Of a DNA stretch of 64,000 nucleotides, positions 17,961 through 25,842 are shown in pieces. Under the pieces are notes generated by a model, which was not told the origin of the DNA, ran no database searches, and saw only the letters and a program-made list of their open reading frames with translations. The position numbers and the translations under genes were made by a program. This DNA comes from JBQTII01 sp052387905 (GTDB lineage Bacteria; Actinomycetota; Actinomycetes; Sporichthyales; Sporichthyaceae), in the NCBI GenBank assembly GCA_052387905.1, contig JBQTIR010000002.1, positions 1-64,000 of the forward strand, given 5' to 3'. Positions within the stretch are counted from its first letter, which is position 1; each line of letters begins with the position of its first letter.

Positions 17961-18323
17961 GTGTCGACCGATGCCCGGACCGCTCGCGACGCGAGCGAGC
18001 GAGGAACTCCCGAGGAGCGTGAGCGGGCCACCAGCACGGTCACCGAGGCCGAAGTGCTCGACGTCGTGCGACGCCTGATCACCGAGGTCGTCGGCGAGGC
18101 GTACCTGCTCGACCTGGAGATCGACGCACAGACGTCCTTCGAGGACGACCTGGAGATGGAGAGCATCGAGTTCGTGAAGTTCGGCGCAAGGCTCACCGAG
18201 CACTACGGCGGCGGCGTCGACTTCGCGGCCTTCCTCGCCGACAAGGATCTCGACGAGATCATCGAGATGCGAGTGGGCACGGTGGTCGAGTTCGTGGTGA
18301 GCGCCGTCGGCACCGGGTCCTAG
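17961..18323 (+). CDS. Free-standing acyl carrier protein
   Basis: This 120-residue protein starts at a GTG with a strong AAGGAGAG site. A four-helix ACP occupies residues 25-115, with the phosphopantetheine Ser68 in DLEMESIEFVKF. It differs from the two internal ACPs (ADLSIASLKR), so it probably serves a separate step such as starter loading or transfer of the finished chain. Residues 9-22 (ARDASERGTPEERE) are encoded by a copy of the 40-bp repeat also present in the first synthase. The stop is two bases from the hydrolase start. Confidence 0.88.
   Translation: MSTDARTARDASERGTPEERERATSTVTEAEVLDVVRRLITEVVGEAYLLDLEIDAQTSFEDDLEMESIEFVKFGARLTEHYGGGVDFAAFLADKDLDEIIEMRVGTVVEFVVSAVGTGS
17985..18024 (+). 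repeat. 40-bp dispersed repeat in the ACP gene, copy 2
   Basis: This copy matches 10846-10885 at 39 of 40 positions and encodes the same peptide in the same reading frame near the ACP N terminus. It is rich in GCGAGCGAGC, as are shorter non-coding stretches at 49492-49511 and 56961-56983. Confidence 0.85.
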
Positions 18324-18325
18324 CC

Positions 18326-19132
18326 ATGCCCGAGGTCCTTGCAAACGGCGTGGTCTTCCACGTCCAGCACCTCAACCCGGTTGCGGCGCAGGCACGCAGC
18401 GCGCCGCCCGTGGTCTTCCTGCACGGGCTCGGCATGGACAACATGGCCAGCTTCTACTACACCGTCGCCGGCGCGGTCGCCAAGACCGGCACGGAGTGCC
18501 TGCTCTACGACCTACGCGGTCACGGAAGCTCGGAGCGGCCCCGCACGGGTTACACGATGGAGGATTCCGTCGCGGATCTGACTGCGCTCCTCGACGCGGT
18601 CGACATCACCGGTCCGGTGCACCTGGTGGGCAACAGCTACGGCGGCACCATCGCCCTCGACTTCGCCGTCGAGAATCCGGGCCGCGCAGCGAGCATCGTG
18701 CTGATCGAGGCGCACTTCAACGTCGAGGGCTGGTCGGAGCAGATCGCCCTCGAGCGAGCACGGGTCGCCGACGTCGTCGCGGAAATGGGCGAGGAGAACC
18801 TGCAGGCATGGATCCGCCGTTTCGGGCGCAAGGTCGTGAAGATGATGGACTCCCTCACCGACCTGGCCAATCACACGAGCTTCTACCCTGACCTGACCCG
18901 GGCACGGCCGATTCCGGCTGACCGCCTGCGAGCCCTCACCTGTCCGATCCGCGCGGTCTACGGGGAGCAGTCCGACGTCCCCGATTACACCCGCCAGCTC
19001 ACGGACCTGCTCCCGCACGCCACGTTGACTGTCGTCGACGGCGTCGGGCACTCGGTGCTGATGGACGCCACCGCGCAAGTCCGGGAGATCGTGCTGGAGT
19101 GGTTAGCGGCCCACCCGGCGCCCGCGCGCTGA
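18326..19132 (+). CDS. Alpha/beta hydrolase
   Basis: This 268-residue alpha/beta hydrolase fold protein has the oxyanion-side HG motif in VVFLHGLGMDN (about 29-39), nucleophile Ser104 in GNSYGG and catalytic His242 in GVGHSVL. No signal peptide is visible, so it is cytoplasmic. Set between an ACP and a glycosyltransferase, it could release the acyl chain from the synthase as a thioesterase or edit intermediates. Its sequence type also fits small-ester hydrolases. It carries a TTA codon at 19103. Its TGA stop overlaps the ATG of the next gene. Confidence 0.85.
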   Translation: MPEVLANGVVFHVQHLNPVAAQARSAPPVVFLHGLGMDNMASFYYTVAGAVAKTGTECLLYDLRGHGSSERPRTGYTMEDSVADLTALLDAVDITGPVHLVGNSYGGTIALDFAVENPGRAASIVLIEAHFNVEGWSEQIALERARVADVVAEMGEENLQAWIRRFGRKVVKMMDSLTDLANHTSFYPDLTRARPIPADRLRALTCPIRAVYGEQSDVPDYTRQLTDLLPHATLTVVDGVGHSVLMDATAQVREIVLEWLAAHPAPAR

Positions 19133-20364
19133 TGGCGCGTTACCTCGTCGTCGTCCCGCCACTGACCGGGCACATTCTGCCGACCGTCGCCGTGGGCGCC
19201 GAGCTGACCGCTCGGGGCCACGAGGTCGCCTGGGCCGGGGATTCGCGATACCTCACCACGGTGCTGCCGCCCCAGTGCCCAATCTTCGCGGTCAACGACG
19301 AGTTCCCCGGCGAACCGTTGAGCTCACGCCTGGAACGTTGGCGTGGGTTGCGTTCCGCGACGGCATTCCGGTTCTTCTGGGAGGACTTCCTGCTCCCCCT
19401 CGCCCACTCGATGGTGCAGGGAGTTCGCAGCGCTGCGCGTGAGTTCGACCCTGACGTGATGGTGGTGGATCAGCAGGCGCTGGCAGGCGCCTTGGTCGCG
19501 CGGGAGCGGGATATCGCGTGGGCCACCTCCGCGACGACGACCGCGGAGCTCGGGGATCAGTACGAGACCATGCCCAAGCTCACGGAGTGGATGCACCACC
19601 GGATGGGCGAACTGCAGAGCGCGTACGGGGCCACGGAACCGGTAGACCTGCGCTTCTCCGACCGACTTGTACTCGCGTACTCCACCGAGGCCTTGCTGGC
19701 GCCACCCGAACCGTTGGGTGAGCACATCGCGTTCGTCGGACCCGCCTTCGGTCCACGCGCGCCGTCGCCGGACTTCGACTTCTCGTGGTTGGACCCGGCC
19801 CGCACCCACATTCTGATCTCGCTCGGCACCGTCAACCGCGATTCCGGCGAACGCTTCTTCGCGGTGGCGATGGAGGCGCTCGCCGGACTCGCCGACACCG
19901 TGCAGGCGGTGATGGTCGCCCCGCCCGCCGGGCTGGACCCGCCGGCCAACGTCCTCGTCGTCGAGCGAGTGCCGCAGCTGGAGTTGCTCGCCCACATGGA
20001 CGCGGTGGTGTGTCACGCCGGGCACAACACGACCTGCGAGGCGCTCGCGCATTCACTCCCGCTCGTGGTGGCCCCCATCCGGGATGACCAGCCGGCAGTG
20101 GCCTCCCAGGTCACCGCGGCCGGCGCCGGGCTGCGGGTGAAGTTCGGCCGGGTGAACGCAGACGAGCTGCGCGAGGCGATCACCACGGTCCTGACGGACC
20201 CGGCGTACCGTGAGGCAGCGGCAAGGATCGCGGCCTCGTTCGACGCAGCGGGGGGGGCACGCGCCGCCGCAGACCGGCTGGAGAGGCTTCACTCGACCGC
20301 GTGCACCGCAGACAATGGACGGTCCCACCTCGTCCCTGAGCCACCCACCGGAGACCCGAGATGA
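19132..20364 (+). CDS. GT1-family (MGT-type) glycosyltransferase
   Basis: This 410-residue GT-B enzyme transfers a sugar from an NDP-sugar to a small acceptor. The N-terminal half opens with VVVPPLTGHILPTVAVGAEL, typical of macrolide-type glycosyltransferases. The C-terminal donor-binding signature HAGHNTTCEALAHSLPLVV is near residues 292-310, followed by DDQP. I chose the ATG at 19132 because it overlaps the hydrolase stop and starts directly at the conserved strand. The family decorates polyketides and lipids, which fits glycosylation of the synthase product. It overlaps the first methyltransferase by four bases. Confidence 0.88.
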   Translation: MARYLVVVPPLTGHILPTVAVGAELTARGHEVAWAGDSRYLTTVLPPQCPIFAVNDEFPGEPLSSRLERWRGLRSATAFRFFWEDFLLPLAHSMVQGVRSAAREFDPDVMVVDQQALAGALVARERDIAWATSATTTAELGDQYETMPKLTEWMHHRMGELQSAYGATEPVDLRFSDRLVLAYSTEALLAPPEPLGEHIAFVGPAFGPRAPSPDFDFSWLDPARTHILISLGTVNRDSGERFFAVAMEALAGLADTVQAVMVAPPAGLDPPANVLVVERVPQLELLAHMDAVVCHAGHNTTCEALAHSLPLVVAPIRDDQPAVASQVTAAGAGLRVKFGRVNADELREAITTVLTDPAYREAAARIAASFDAAGGARAAADRLERLHSTACTADNGRSHLVPEPPTGDPR

Positions 20365-21431
20365 CGCAGACCGCCGATCCAGTCTCGGACCGGGCCTTCT
20401 ACGGAGCCGCCACCGCCGCCGGAGTGCAGCATTTCCTCGGCCCACGGCGCCCGGACTGCCCGTGGTGCGGCTCGACGCGGTTGCGCAAGGAGATCCGCTC
20501 ACGCGAGCTGTTTCAGCGCAAGCCGGGGATGTTCCACCTCGACCATTGCAAGACCTGCGGGCACGTGTTCCAGAACCCCGCCGTTACGGGCGAGGGTCTG
20601 GGCTTCTACTACCGGGACTTCTACGACGGCCGCGGGGGCGAGCAGGCCGACACCATGGCGTCCTACGGCGAGCCCGCCAACCTTGCCAGGGCGCAGCTGG
20701 TGGCCGAGACCGTCGGAGGCGACGGACCGCGCTCGTGGCTGGACGTCGGGTGCGGTTGGGGTTACTTCCCCAAGCACGCCGCCACCGTGCTCCCGGACAC
20801 CGTCTTCGACGGGCTCGACCAGGGCCAAGGTGTCGAGCGCGCATTGGAACGCGGCTGGATCTCACACGCCTATCGGGAGAACTCGTTTCCCGAACTCGGC
20901 GAGGAGTTGCGCGGTCGGTACGACGTGATCTCCATGCACCACTACCTCGAACACACCGTGAACCCCCGCGCCGAACTGGCCGCGGCGGCGACGGCATTGG
21001 AGCCCGGCTCGCACCTACTCATCGAGATGCCCGACATCGAATGCCTGCTGCGCCACATCTTCCGCTCGTGGTGGGTGCCGTACTTCCAGCCTCAGCACGT
21101 GCACTTCATGCCGGTGTCGAACCTGTGCCAGGCCCTCGTCGAACACGGTTTCAAGCCCGTACGCGTGCAGCAGGCCGAAGCGCACCAGCCGGTCGAGATG
21201 CTGATGACCCTGGTCTTCGCGATGACCAAGATCGCCCCGGACCCGGACCATCCCTGGCGTTCCGGTGACGCCACGTCATGGCAACGCAAGCTCAACTCGC
21301 TCGCGTGGGGCAAGGTTTTCCCGCCGTTGCTGCCGGCCGCCCTGAAGGCTGACGCCTTCATCGGCAAGGGCGTCGTGAAACTCGCCCACGGAAACGCGTA
21401 CCGGATCCTGGCGCGGCGGGAAGGGAACTGA
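20361..21431 (+). CDS. Zinc-ribbon class I SAM methyltransferase, paralogue 1
   Basis: This 356-residue protein has an N-terminal zinc ribbon with Cys33/Cys36 (CPWC) and Cys63/Cys66 (CKTC) followed by GHVFQNP. A Rossmann methyltransferase core comes next, with the SAM motif WLDVGCGWGYF near residue 124, YDVISMHHYLEH and LIEMPD. The C-terminal part contains WVPYFQPQHVHFMP. The architecture resembles zinc-dependent sugar C-methyltransferases at the N terminus, but the C-terminal half is different. It overlaps the glycosyltransferase (ATGA) and the next paralogue (TGATG), so it is co-expressed with the synthase. The methyl acceptor (sugar or acyl chain) is unknown. Confidence 0.83.
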   Translation: MTQTADPVSDRAFYGAATAAGVQHFLGPRRPDCPWCGSTRLRKEIRSRELFQRKPGMFHLDHCKTCGHVFQNPAVTGEGLGFYYRDFYDGRGGEQADTMASYGEPANLARAQLVAETVGGDGPRSWLDVGCGWGYFPKHAATVLPDTVFDGLDQGQGVERALERGWISHAYRENSFPELGEELRGRYDVISMHHYLEHTVNPRAELAAAATALEPGSHLLIEMPDIECLLRHIFRSWWVPYFQPQHVHFMPVSNLCQALVEHGFKPVRVQQAEAHQPVEMLMTLVFAMTKIAPDPDHPWRSGDATSWQRKLNSLAWGKVFPPLLPAALKADAFIGKGVVKLAHGNAYRILARREGN

Positions 21432-22486
21432 TGCCGCAGGTATCGCAGGCGGAGCGCGAACGCTACGCCGAGGACATCGCGTTGGGCTGGAGCCGGTTCT
21501 TCGAGCCCCGCCGCCTGGACTGCCCGTGGTGCGGGTCGACCGAGCTCAAACGGCGTCTGCGCACGACCGACATCATGCAGCGCAAGCCAGGGGTCTTCTA
21601 CCTGGACCGCTGCACGACCTGCCAGCACATCTTCCAGAATCCGCGGCTGAACATCGAGGGCCTGGAGTTCTACTACCGCGACTTCTACGACGGCTTCGGC
21701 CGGGAGTTCATCGACTCGGTGTTCTCCACCCAGGGTTGGCTCTACGAGCCACGCGCGAAGGTCGTCGAGGACTTCTTCGGTCCCGAGGGCCCCAAGAACT
21801 GGCTGGACGTCGGCACCGGCTACGGGCACTTCGCGAACGATGCCCGCAAGTTCTGGCCGAACACCACGTTCGACGGCCTCGACATGGGTTCGTCTCTGAT
21901 CGAGGGCAAGGCGCGCGGCTGGCTGGACAACATCTACCCTGGCGAATTCGCTGATCACGCCGAGGAACTGACGGGGCGTTACGACGTCATCTCGATGCAC
22001 CACTACCTCGAGCACGTACGCGATCCCCGGGCGGACCTCGACCTGGTCGCGAAGGTGCTACCCACCGGCGGATTCGTGTCCATCGAAGTTCCCGACGGCT
22101 CCTCCTGGCTCGGCAAAGCGTTCGGTCGCTGGTGGGCGCCGTGGTACCAGCCGCAGCACCAACACCTGGTGCCGCTACCCAATCTGCTCGCCGCGCTTCG
22201 GGAGCGGAACCTGACTCCGGTGCGGGTGCAGCACAAGGAAGCGCACATCACCGGGGAGCTCTCGTGCGCGTTGATTTTCTTTCTGACCCACATCTCACCG
22301 AACCCGGACTCCCCCTGGTTGCCCGAGCCTACGCAGGCGCAGCGCAAGCTGCACGCGGCGATCTGGAAGGTCGCGCCGAAGATGCTCGCGCAGACCTTCA
22401 AGGTCGACTTCAACTATCTGGGCCCGTTCGTCCTGCGACACGGTGGTAGCAACGCGATCCGGGTGCTCGCCCGCAAGGACGGCTGA
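21431..22486 (+). CDS. Zinc-ribbon class I SAM methyltransferase, paralogue 2
   Basis: This 351-residue paralogue of the preceding protein has Cys31/Cys34 and Cys61/Cys64 forming the ribbon, then YYRDFYDG, WLDVGTGYGHF and YDVISMHHYLEH. WWAPWYQPQHQH follows in the C-terminal part. The acceptor-side half (about 240-330) is where the paralogues diverge most, as expected if each methylates a different position. Its start codon overlaps the preceding stop by one base, and the next paralogue begins eight bases after its own stop. Confidence 0.83.
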   Translation: MPQVSQAERERYAEDIALGWSRFFEPRRLDCPWCGSTELKRRLRTTDIMQRKPGVFYLDRCTTCQHIFQNPRLNIEGLEFYYRDFYDGFGREFIDSVFSTQGWLYEPRAKVVEDFFGPEGPKNWLDVGTGYGHFANDARKFWPNTTFDGLDMGSSLIEGKARGWLDNIYPGEFADHAEELTGRYDVISMHHYLEHVRDPRADLDLVAKVLPTGGFVSIEVPDGSSWLGKAFGRWWAPWYQPQHQHLVPLPNLLAALRERNLTPVRVQHKEAHITGELSCALIFFLTHISPNPDSPWLPEPTQAQRKLHAAIWKVAPKMLAQTFKVDFNYLGPFVLRHGGSNAIRVLARKDG

Positions 22487-22494
22487 CCCACGCT

Positions 22495-23616
22495 GTGTGT
22501 GACACCTGCGCGCCGCCGCCGGCGATCACGACAGCCGACTACGAGGCCCTGTTCGAGGCGGCCCGTCCGCATTACCAGGAGGAGATCGCCCAGGGCATCG
22601 AGCGGTTCTGGTTCCCGCGCCGCGCGGACTGCCCGTGGTGCGGTGGCACCGACCTGAAAGTGATGTTCTCCGCCCGCGACACCACGCAGGGCAAGCCGGG
22701 CCGGTTCACCTTGAATCGCTGCCGCAGATGCCAGCACGTGTTTCAGAACCCGTGCCTGAACCCCACCGGGCTGAGCTTCTACTACCGCGACTTCTACGAC
22801 GGCATCGGCCGGGCTTCGATGGAGGCGGTTTTCGATCCACGCACCGACATCTATCAGTCGCGGGCGCGGATGCTGGAACCGTTCTTCTCCGCGGGTGCTG
22901 GTCCGACGAACTGGCTCGACATCGGCGCCGGCTACGGACACTTCTGCCGTGACGCCAAGACGATCTTCCCGCAGACGACCTTCGACGGTCTCGACCAGGG
23001 GCAGGGTGTGCTCGATGCGGTGGGCAAGGGCTGGATCAACCACGCCCACCATTCCTGGTTTCCCGATCTGGAACAGGAACTGACGGGGCGTTATGACGTC
23101 ATCAGCATGTTCCATTACCTCGAACACGTACTGGACATCCGCAGCGAACTCGACCTGGTCCACCGGGTCATGCCCGACGGTGGCTACCTGCTCATCGAGG
23201 TGCCCAATCCCTCCTCGATCCTGCGTGTACTCGGTCGCTGGTGGATCCAGTGGTTCCAACCACAGCACCTGCACATGCCGCCGCTGGGAAACCTGATGGC
23301 CGCGCTGACCGAGCGCAACCTGCGACCGGTGGCGGTGCAGCTGGCCGAGGCGCATATCCCCGTCGACATGATCTGTGCCGCCGGCGCACCGTTCATGGCT
23401 TACGCCCCCCATCCGGGAGTGCCGTGGGCGACCCAGCCCCGCACCCGCTGGCGCGAGAAGCGCCACGAGTGGGTGTGGTCCAAGCTCGCCCCACCTTTCC
23501 TGAAGTTCGGCTTCAAGGCCGATGCGGTTCTGGACCCCGTCATCCGAAGGACCGGCCAGGCGAACCTGTACCGGATCCTGGCGCGCAAGGAAGGCCCGAA
23601 CCCGCTGGCCACGTGA
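22495..23616 (+). CDS. Zinc-ribbon class I SAM methyltransferase, paralogue 3
   Basis: This protein of 373 residues starts at a GTG. The first five residues add an extra Cys pair (MCDTC). The conserved ribbon uses Cys46/Cys49 and Cys76/Cys79, followed by FQNP, FYYRDFYDG, WLDIGAGYGHF and YDVISMFHYLEH. The second His of the paralogues' MHHYLEH motif is a Phe-His here, the most obvious difference near the presumed active site. WWIQWFQPQHLHMPP is conserved. This is the last gene of the plus-strand synthase operon, and the next gene converges on it 15 bases away without a visible terminator. Confidence 0.83.
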   Translation: MCDTCAPPPAITTADYEALFEAARPHYQEEIAQGIERFWFPRRADCPWCGGTDLKVMFSARDTTQGKPGRFTLNRCRRCQHVFQNPCLNPTGLSFYYRDFYDGIGRASMEAVFDPRTDIYQSRARMLEPFFSAGAGPTNWLDIGAGYGHFCRDAKTIFPQTTFDGLDQGQGVLDAVGKGWINHAHHSWFPDLEQELTGRYDVISMFHYLEHVLDIRSELDLVHRVMPDGGYLLIEVPNPSSILRVLGRWWIQWFQPQHLHMPPLGNLMAALTERNLRPVAVQLAEAHIPVDMICAAGAPFMAYAPHPGVPWATQPRTRWREKRHEWVWSKLAPPFLKFGFKADAVLDPVIRRTGQANLYRILARKEGPNPLAT

Positions 23617-23631
23617 GCGGGTCCGGCACGC

Positions 23632-24612
23632 TCAGCGCAGCCGGGCAAGCGCCGCCGAGGTCTCCGCGACCAGCACCGCCATCAGGTCGGCGGCGGGCAG
23701 CTCGCGGGCCAGCGGGCCACCCTGACCGGTCAGCATCGGGGGCTCGCGCAGGAACAGCCGGGGCAACGGGAAGTCCGGGACCGCCTGGCCGGCAGCCTCC
23801 AGCCGGTCGATCTCATCGGTGCGCACCGTGCGGGCATGACGTCCCGTCAGCACTTTCGTGACCGTCGTGGGACGGTCTATCGCGGCCCGGTGCGCCTGGG
23901 TGGTCCCAGCCTCGGGGCAACACAGGAACGCCGTCCCGAGCGCCACTCCAGCCGCACCGAGCACGAGGGCGGCGGCGATCCCCCGGCCGTCCATGATCCC
24001 GCCCGCGGCAACGACGGGTATCGTGACCGCGTCGAGAATCTGCGGGACCAGGGCGAGGGTCCCGGTCATCGATTCCTCGGGGGGTGCGAGAAATGCTCCG
24101 CGATGTCCCCCCGCTTCGAAGCCCTGCGCAATCACCACGTGCGCGCCGGCAGCTTGCAGGGCGCGGGCCTCGTCGACATTGGTCGCGGTGCCGATGCGGA
24201 CCACCGAGTCCGGCAGTTGCGGCAGATCCGGGTTGCCGAACGTCCAGCTCAGGATCGGCACTTCGAGCTCGACGAGAGCCGCGAGCTGCGCGGCGAAGTC
24301 CGGGCCGGGCACCGGTGTCGGTAGGGGCATTGCCGTCAGCTCGGCCCAGGACTGCAGATGGTCGGGACGCGGGGGCGGCAGCGGAGCGAACAGGTTCACC
24401 GCGAAGGGACGGGCGGTGAGTGCGCGGGTGGCGGCGACGTCGTCGCGCAGCTGCGCCGGGCTTCGTCCCGCCCCGGCCAATGAGCCCAGGCCGCCGGCGT
24501 TGCTGACCGCCGCCACGAGCGCGGGCGTCGAGTAGCCCCCGGCCATCGGCGCCTGCACCAGCGGCAGATCGATGCCGAGCAGGCGCGTCAACGCGGTGTC
24601 GTTCCACCTCAC
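23632..24612 (-). CDS. Nitronate monooxygenase / NPD-family FMN enzyme
   Basis: This 326-residue FMN TIM-barrel enzyme begins at a GTG (VRWNDTALTRLLGID); codons farther upstream do not resemble the family. The motifs are VQAPMAGG (about 18-25), SNAGGLGSL, AQGFEAGGHRGAF with the catalytic His, and AAGGIMDGRGIAAALVLGA for the phosphate of FMN. Stand-alone members oxidise nitronates or act as enoyl reductases. Beside a synthase whose own first NPD domain lacks this His, it could be a trans-acting enoyl reductase, though a detoxification role is equally possible. Confidence 0.85.
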   Translation of the reverse strand: MRWNDTALTRLLGIDLPLVQAPMAGGYSTPALVAAVSNAGGLGSLAGAGRSPAQLRDDVAATRALTARPFAVNLFAPLPPPRPDHLQSWAELTAMPLPTPVPGPDFAAQLAALVELEVPILSWTFGNPDLPQLPDSVVRIGTATNVDEARALQAAGAHVVIAQGFEAGGHRGAFLAPPEESMTGTLALVPQILDAVTIPVVAAGGIMDGRGIAAALVLGAAGVALGTAFLCCPEAGTTQAHRAAIDRPTTVTKVLTGRHARTVRTDEIDRLEAAGQAVPDFPLPRLFLREPPMLTGQGGPLARELPAADLMAVLVAETSAALARLR

Positions 24613-24631
24613 GGGACCCAGCCTGCCATCC

Positions 24632-25750
24632 CTAGGGGATAGCGCGGCCCTTCCAGCTGACTGCCCCCTTGGATTGACGGCGCACGGAGTCGAGGTAGAG
24701 CCCGACCGACAGAGCGGAGGAGATCGGCGCGGCGAGGGCGTCCGGGACGACACAGTCGCGGGCGGCCCGGCCGGAGATCACGCGACCGCTGACCGCCGCG
24801 AGATATCCCAGCAGCCCGATCCGGGAGCCCCGCAGCGCCGCGAGCGGAGGCACGACGTCCGTCACGATCATCTTCGCGCAGGTCCACACCAGATTGCGGC
24901 GCTTGGGGAACAGGACCCACAACCAGCGGGTGTACCCGTCACGCATCTCAGTCCAGGAGGTGTACATGCGGCAGGAGGCGACACCGGAGCCCTCCACCGC
25001 CACGCCACGTGAACCGGTGATCTTCAGCGCTGCGGCCATCCACACGTCGTCGATCAATGCGTCCTTGATGGCCTCGTGCCCACCGGCACGCCGATACGCC
25101 TCGGCGTCGATCACCAGGAACTGACCGTTGGCCAACAACGAGCCGTGCTCATGGGAGTCCTCGGCATGGCGCATGTCCACCATGCCCAGGCGCACCCATG
25201 CGGTGAGCGGCTGCATCAGTCGCTCGGCGACACTGCCGGTGAGCTGACGGGGGAACGGCGAGACATAGTCCAGATGCCGCTCCCGCATCAGCGCGACCGA
25301 GGCCGCCATGGCGTGGGGGGCGAATTCGACGTCGGCATCGACGAAAATCAGCACCGAGCCGTTCGCGGTCTCACCGAGCTGGGAGCAGGCATGCGGCTTG
25401 CCGCGCCAGCCCTCGGGCAGCGCCCGGCCGGAGATGACGCGCAGTCTCGGGTCCCCGCCAGCGGCTTCGAGCACAACATCTGAGGTGGCATCGGTGGAGT
25501 TGTCGTCCAGGACGATGATCTCCAGATCCGTGCAGCCACGTTGTGCCACCAGGGACCGGATGCCCGGCGCGATCCGGTGCGCCTCGTTGCGCGCCGGCAT
25601 CAGCACGGAGACCCGCTCGGTGACGGTCGGCGGGTGGGCAGGTGGGGCCGGGGTCCGGCGGGCGTTGCGCGCGATCCGCCCGGCCTGCACGATCGCCCGA
25701 CCGGTGCCGGCGACGAGGGCGGCTCTGGCGGCCAATCGCAACGCGTTCAT
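24632..25750 (-). CDS. GT2-family glycosyltransferase, membrane-associated
   Basis: This 372-residue protein starts at the ATG at 25750. The GT-A fold begins with VSVLMPARNEAHRI (about 44-57), then IIVLDDNSTD, the metal-binding VDADV and NGQFLVIDAEAYRRAGGH with DDVW. It resembles glycosyltransferases acting on hydrophobic acceptors such as carotenoids and hopanoids, with non-polar segments near both ends. It lies 20 bases downstream of the monooxygenase start region on the same strand and is divergent from the fourth methyltransferase. A second sugar transfer to the lipid product is a reasonable inference. Confidence 0.82.
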   Translation of the reverse strand: MNALRLAARAALVAGTGRAIVQAGRIARNARRTPAPPAHPPTVTERVSVLMPARNEAHRIAPGIRSLVAQRGCTDLEIIVLDDNSTDATSDVVLEAAGGDPRLRVISGRALPEGWRGKPHACSQLGETANGSVLIFVDADVEFAPHAMAASVALMRERHLDYVSPFPRQLTGSVAERLMQPLTAWVRLGMVDMRHAEDSHEHGSLLANGQFLVIDAEAYRRAGGHEAIKDALIDDVWMAAALKITGSRGVAVEGSGVASCRMYTSWTEMRDGYTRWLWVLFPKRRNLVWTCAKMIVTDVVPPLAALRGSRIGLLGYLAAVSGRVISGRAARDCVVPDALAAPISSALSVGLYLDSVRRQSKGAVSWKGRAIP

Positions 25751-25842
25751 CAGCTCAGGGTATCTGCGTGGAGCACCACTTCCGGGTGAGAACACGTCCC
25801 GTGGCCGCCAGGTTCGGCCTACCCTGAATGCGGGGGTCATAC

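Noticed and set aside
6208..18196. Several long open frames (600-700 codons) on the minus strand opposite the synthase genes
   Set aside because: They are rich in Arg, Gly, His and Asp with no recognisable motifs, as expected from the antisense of high-GC codons. The plus-strand frames contain complete conserved domains.
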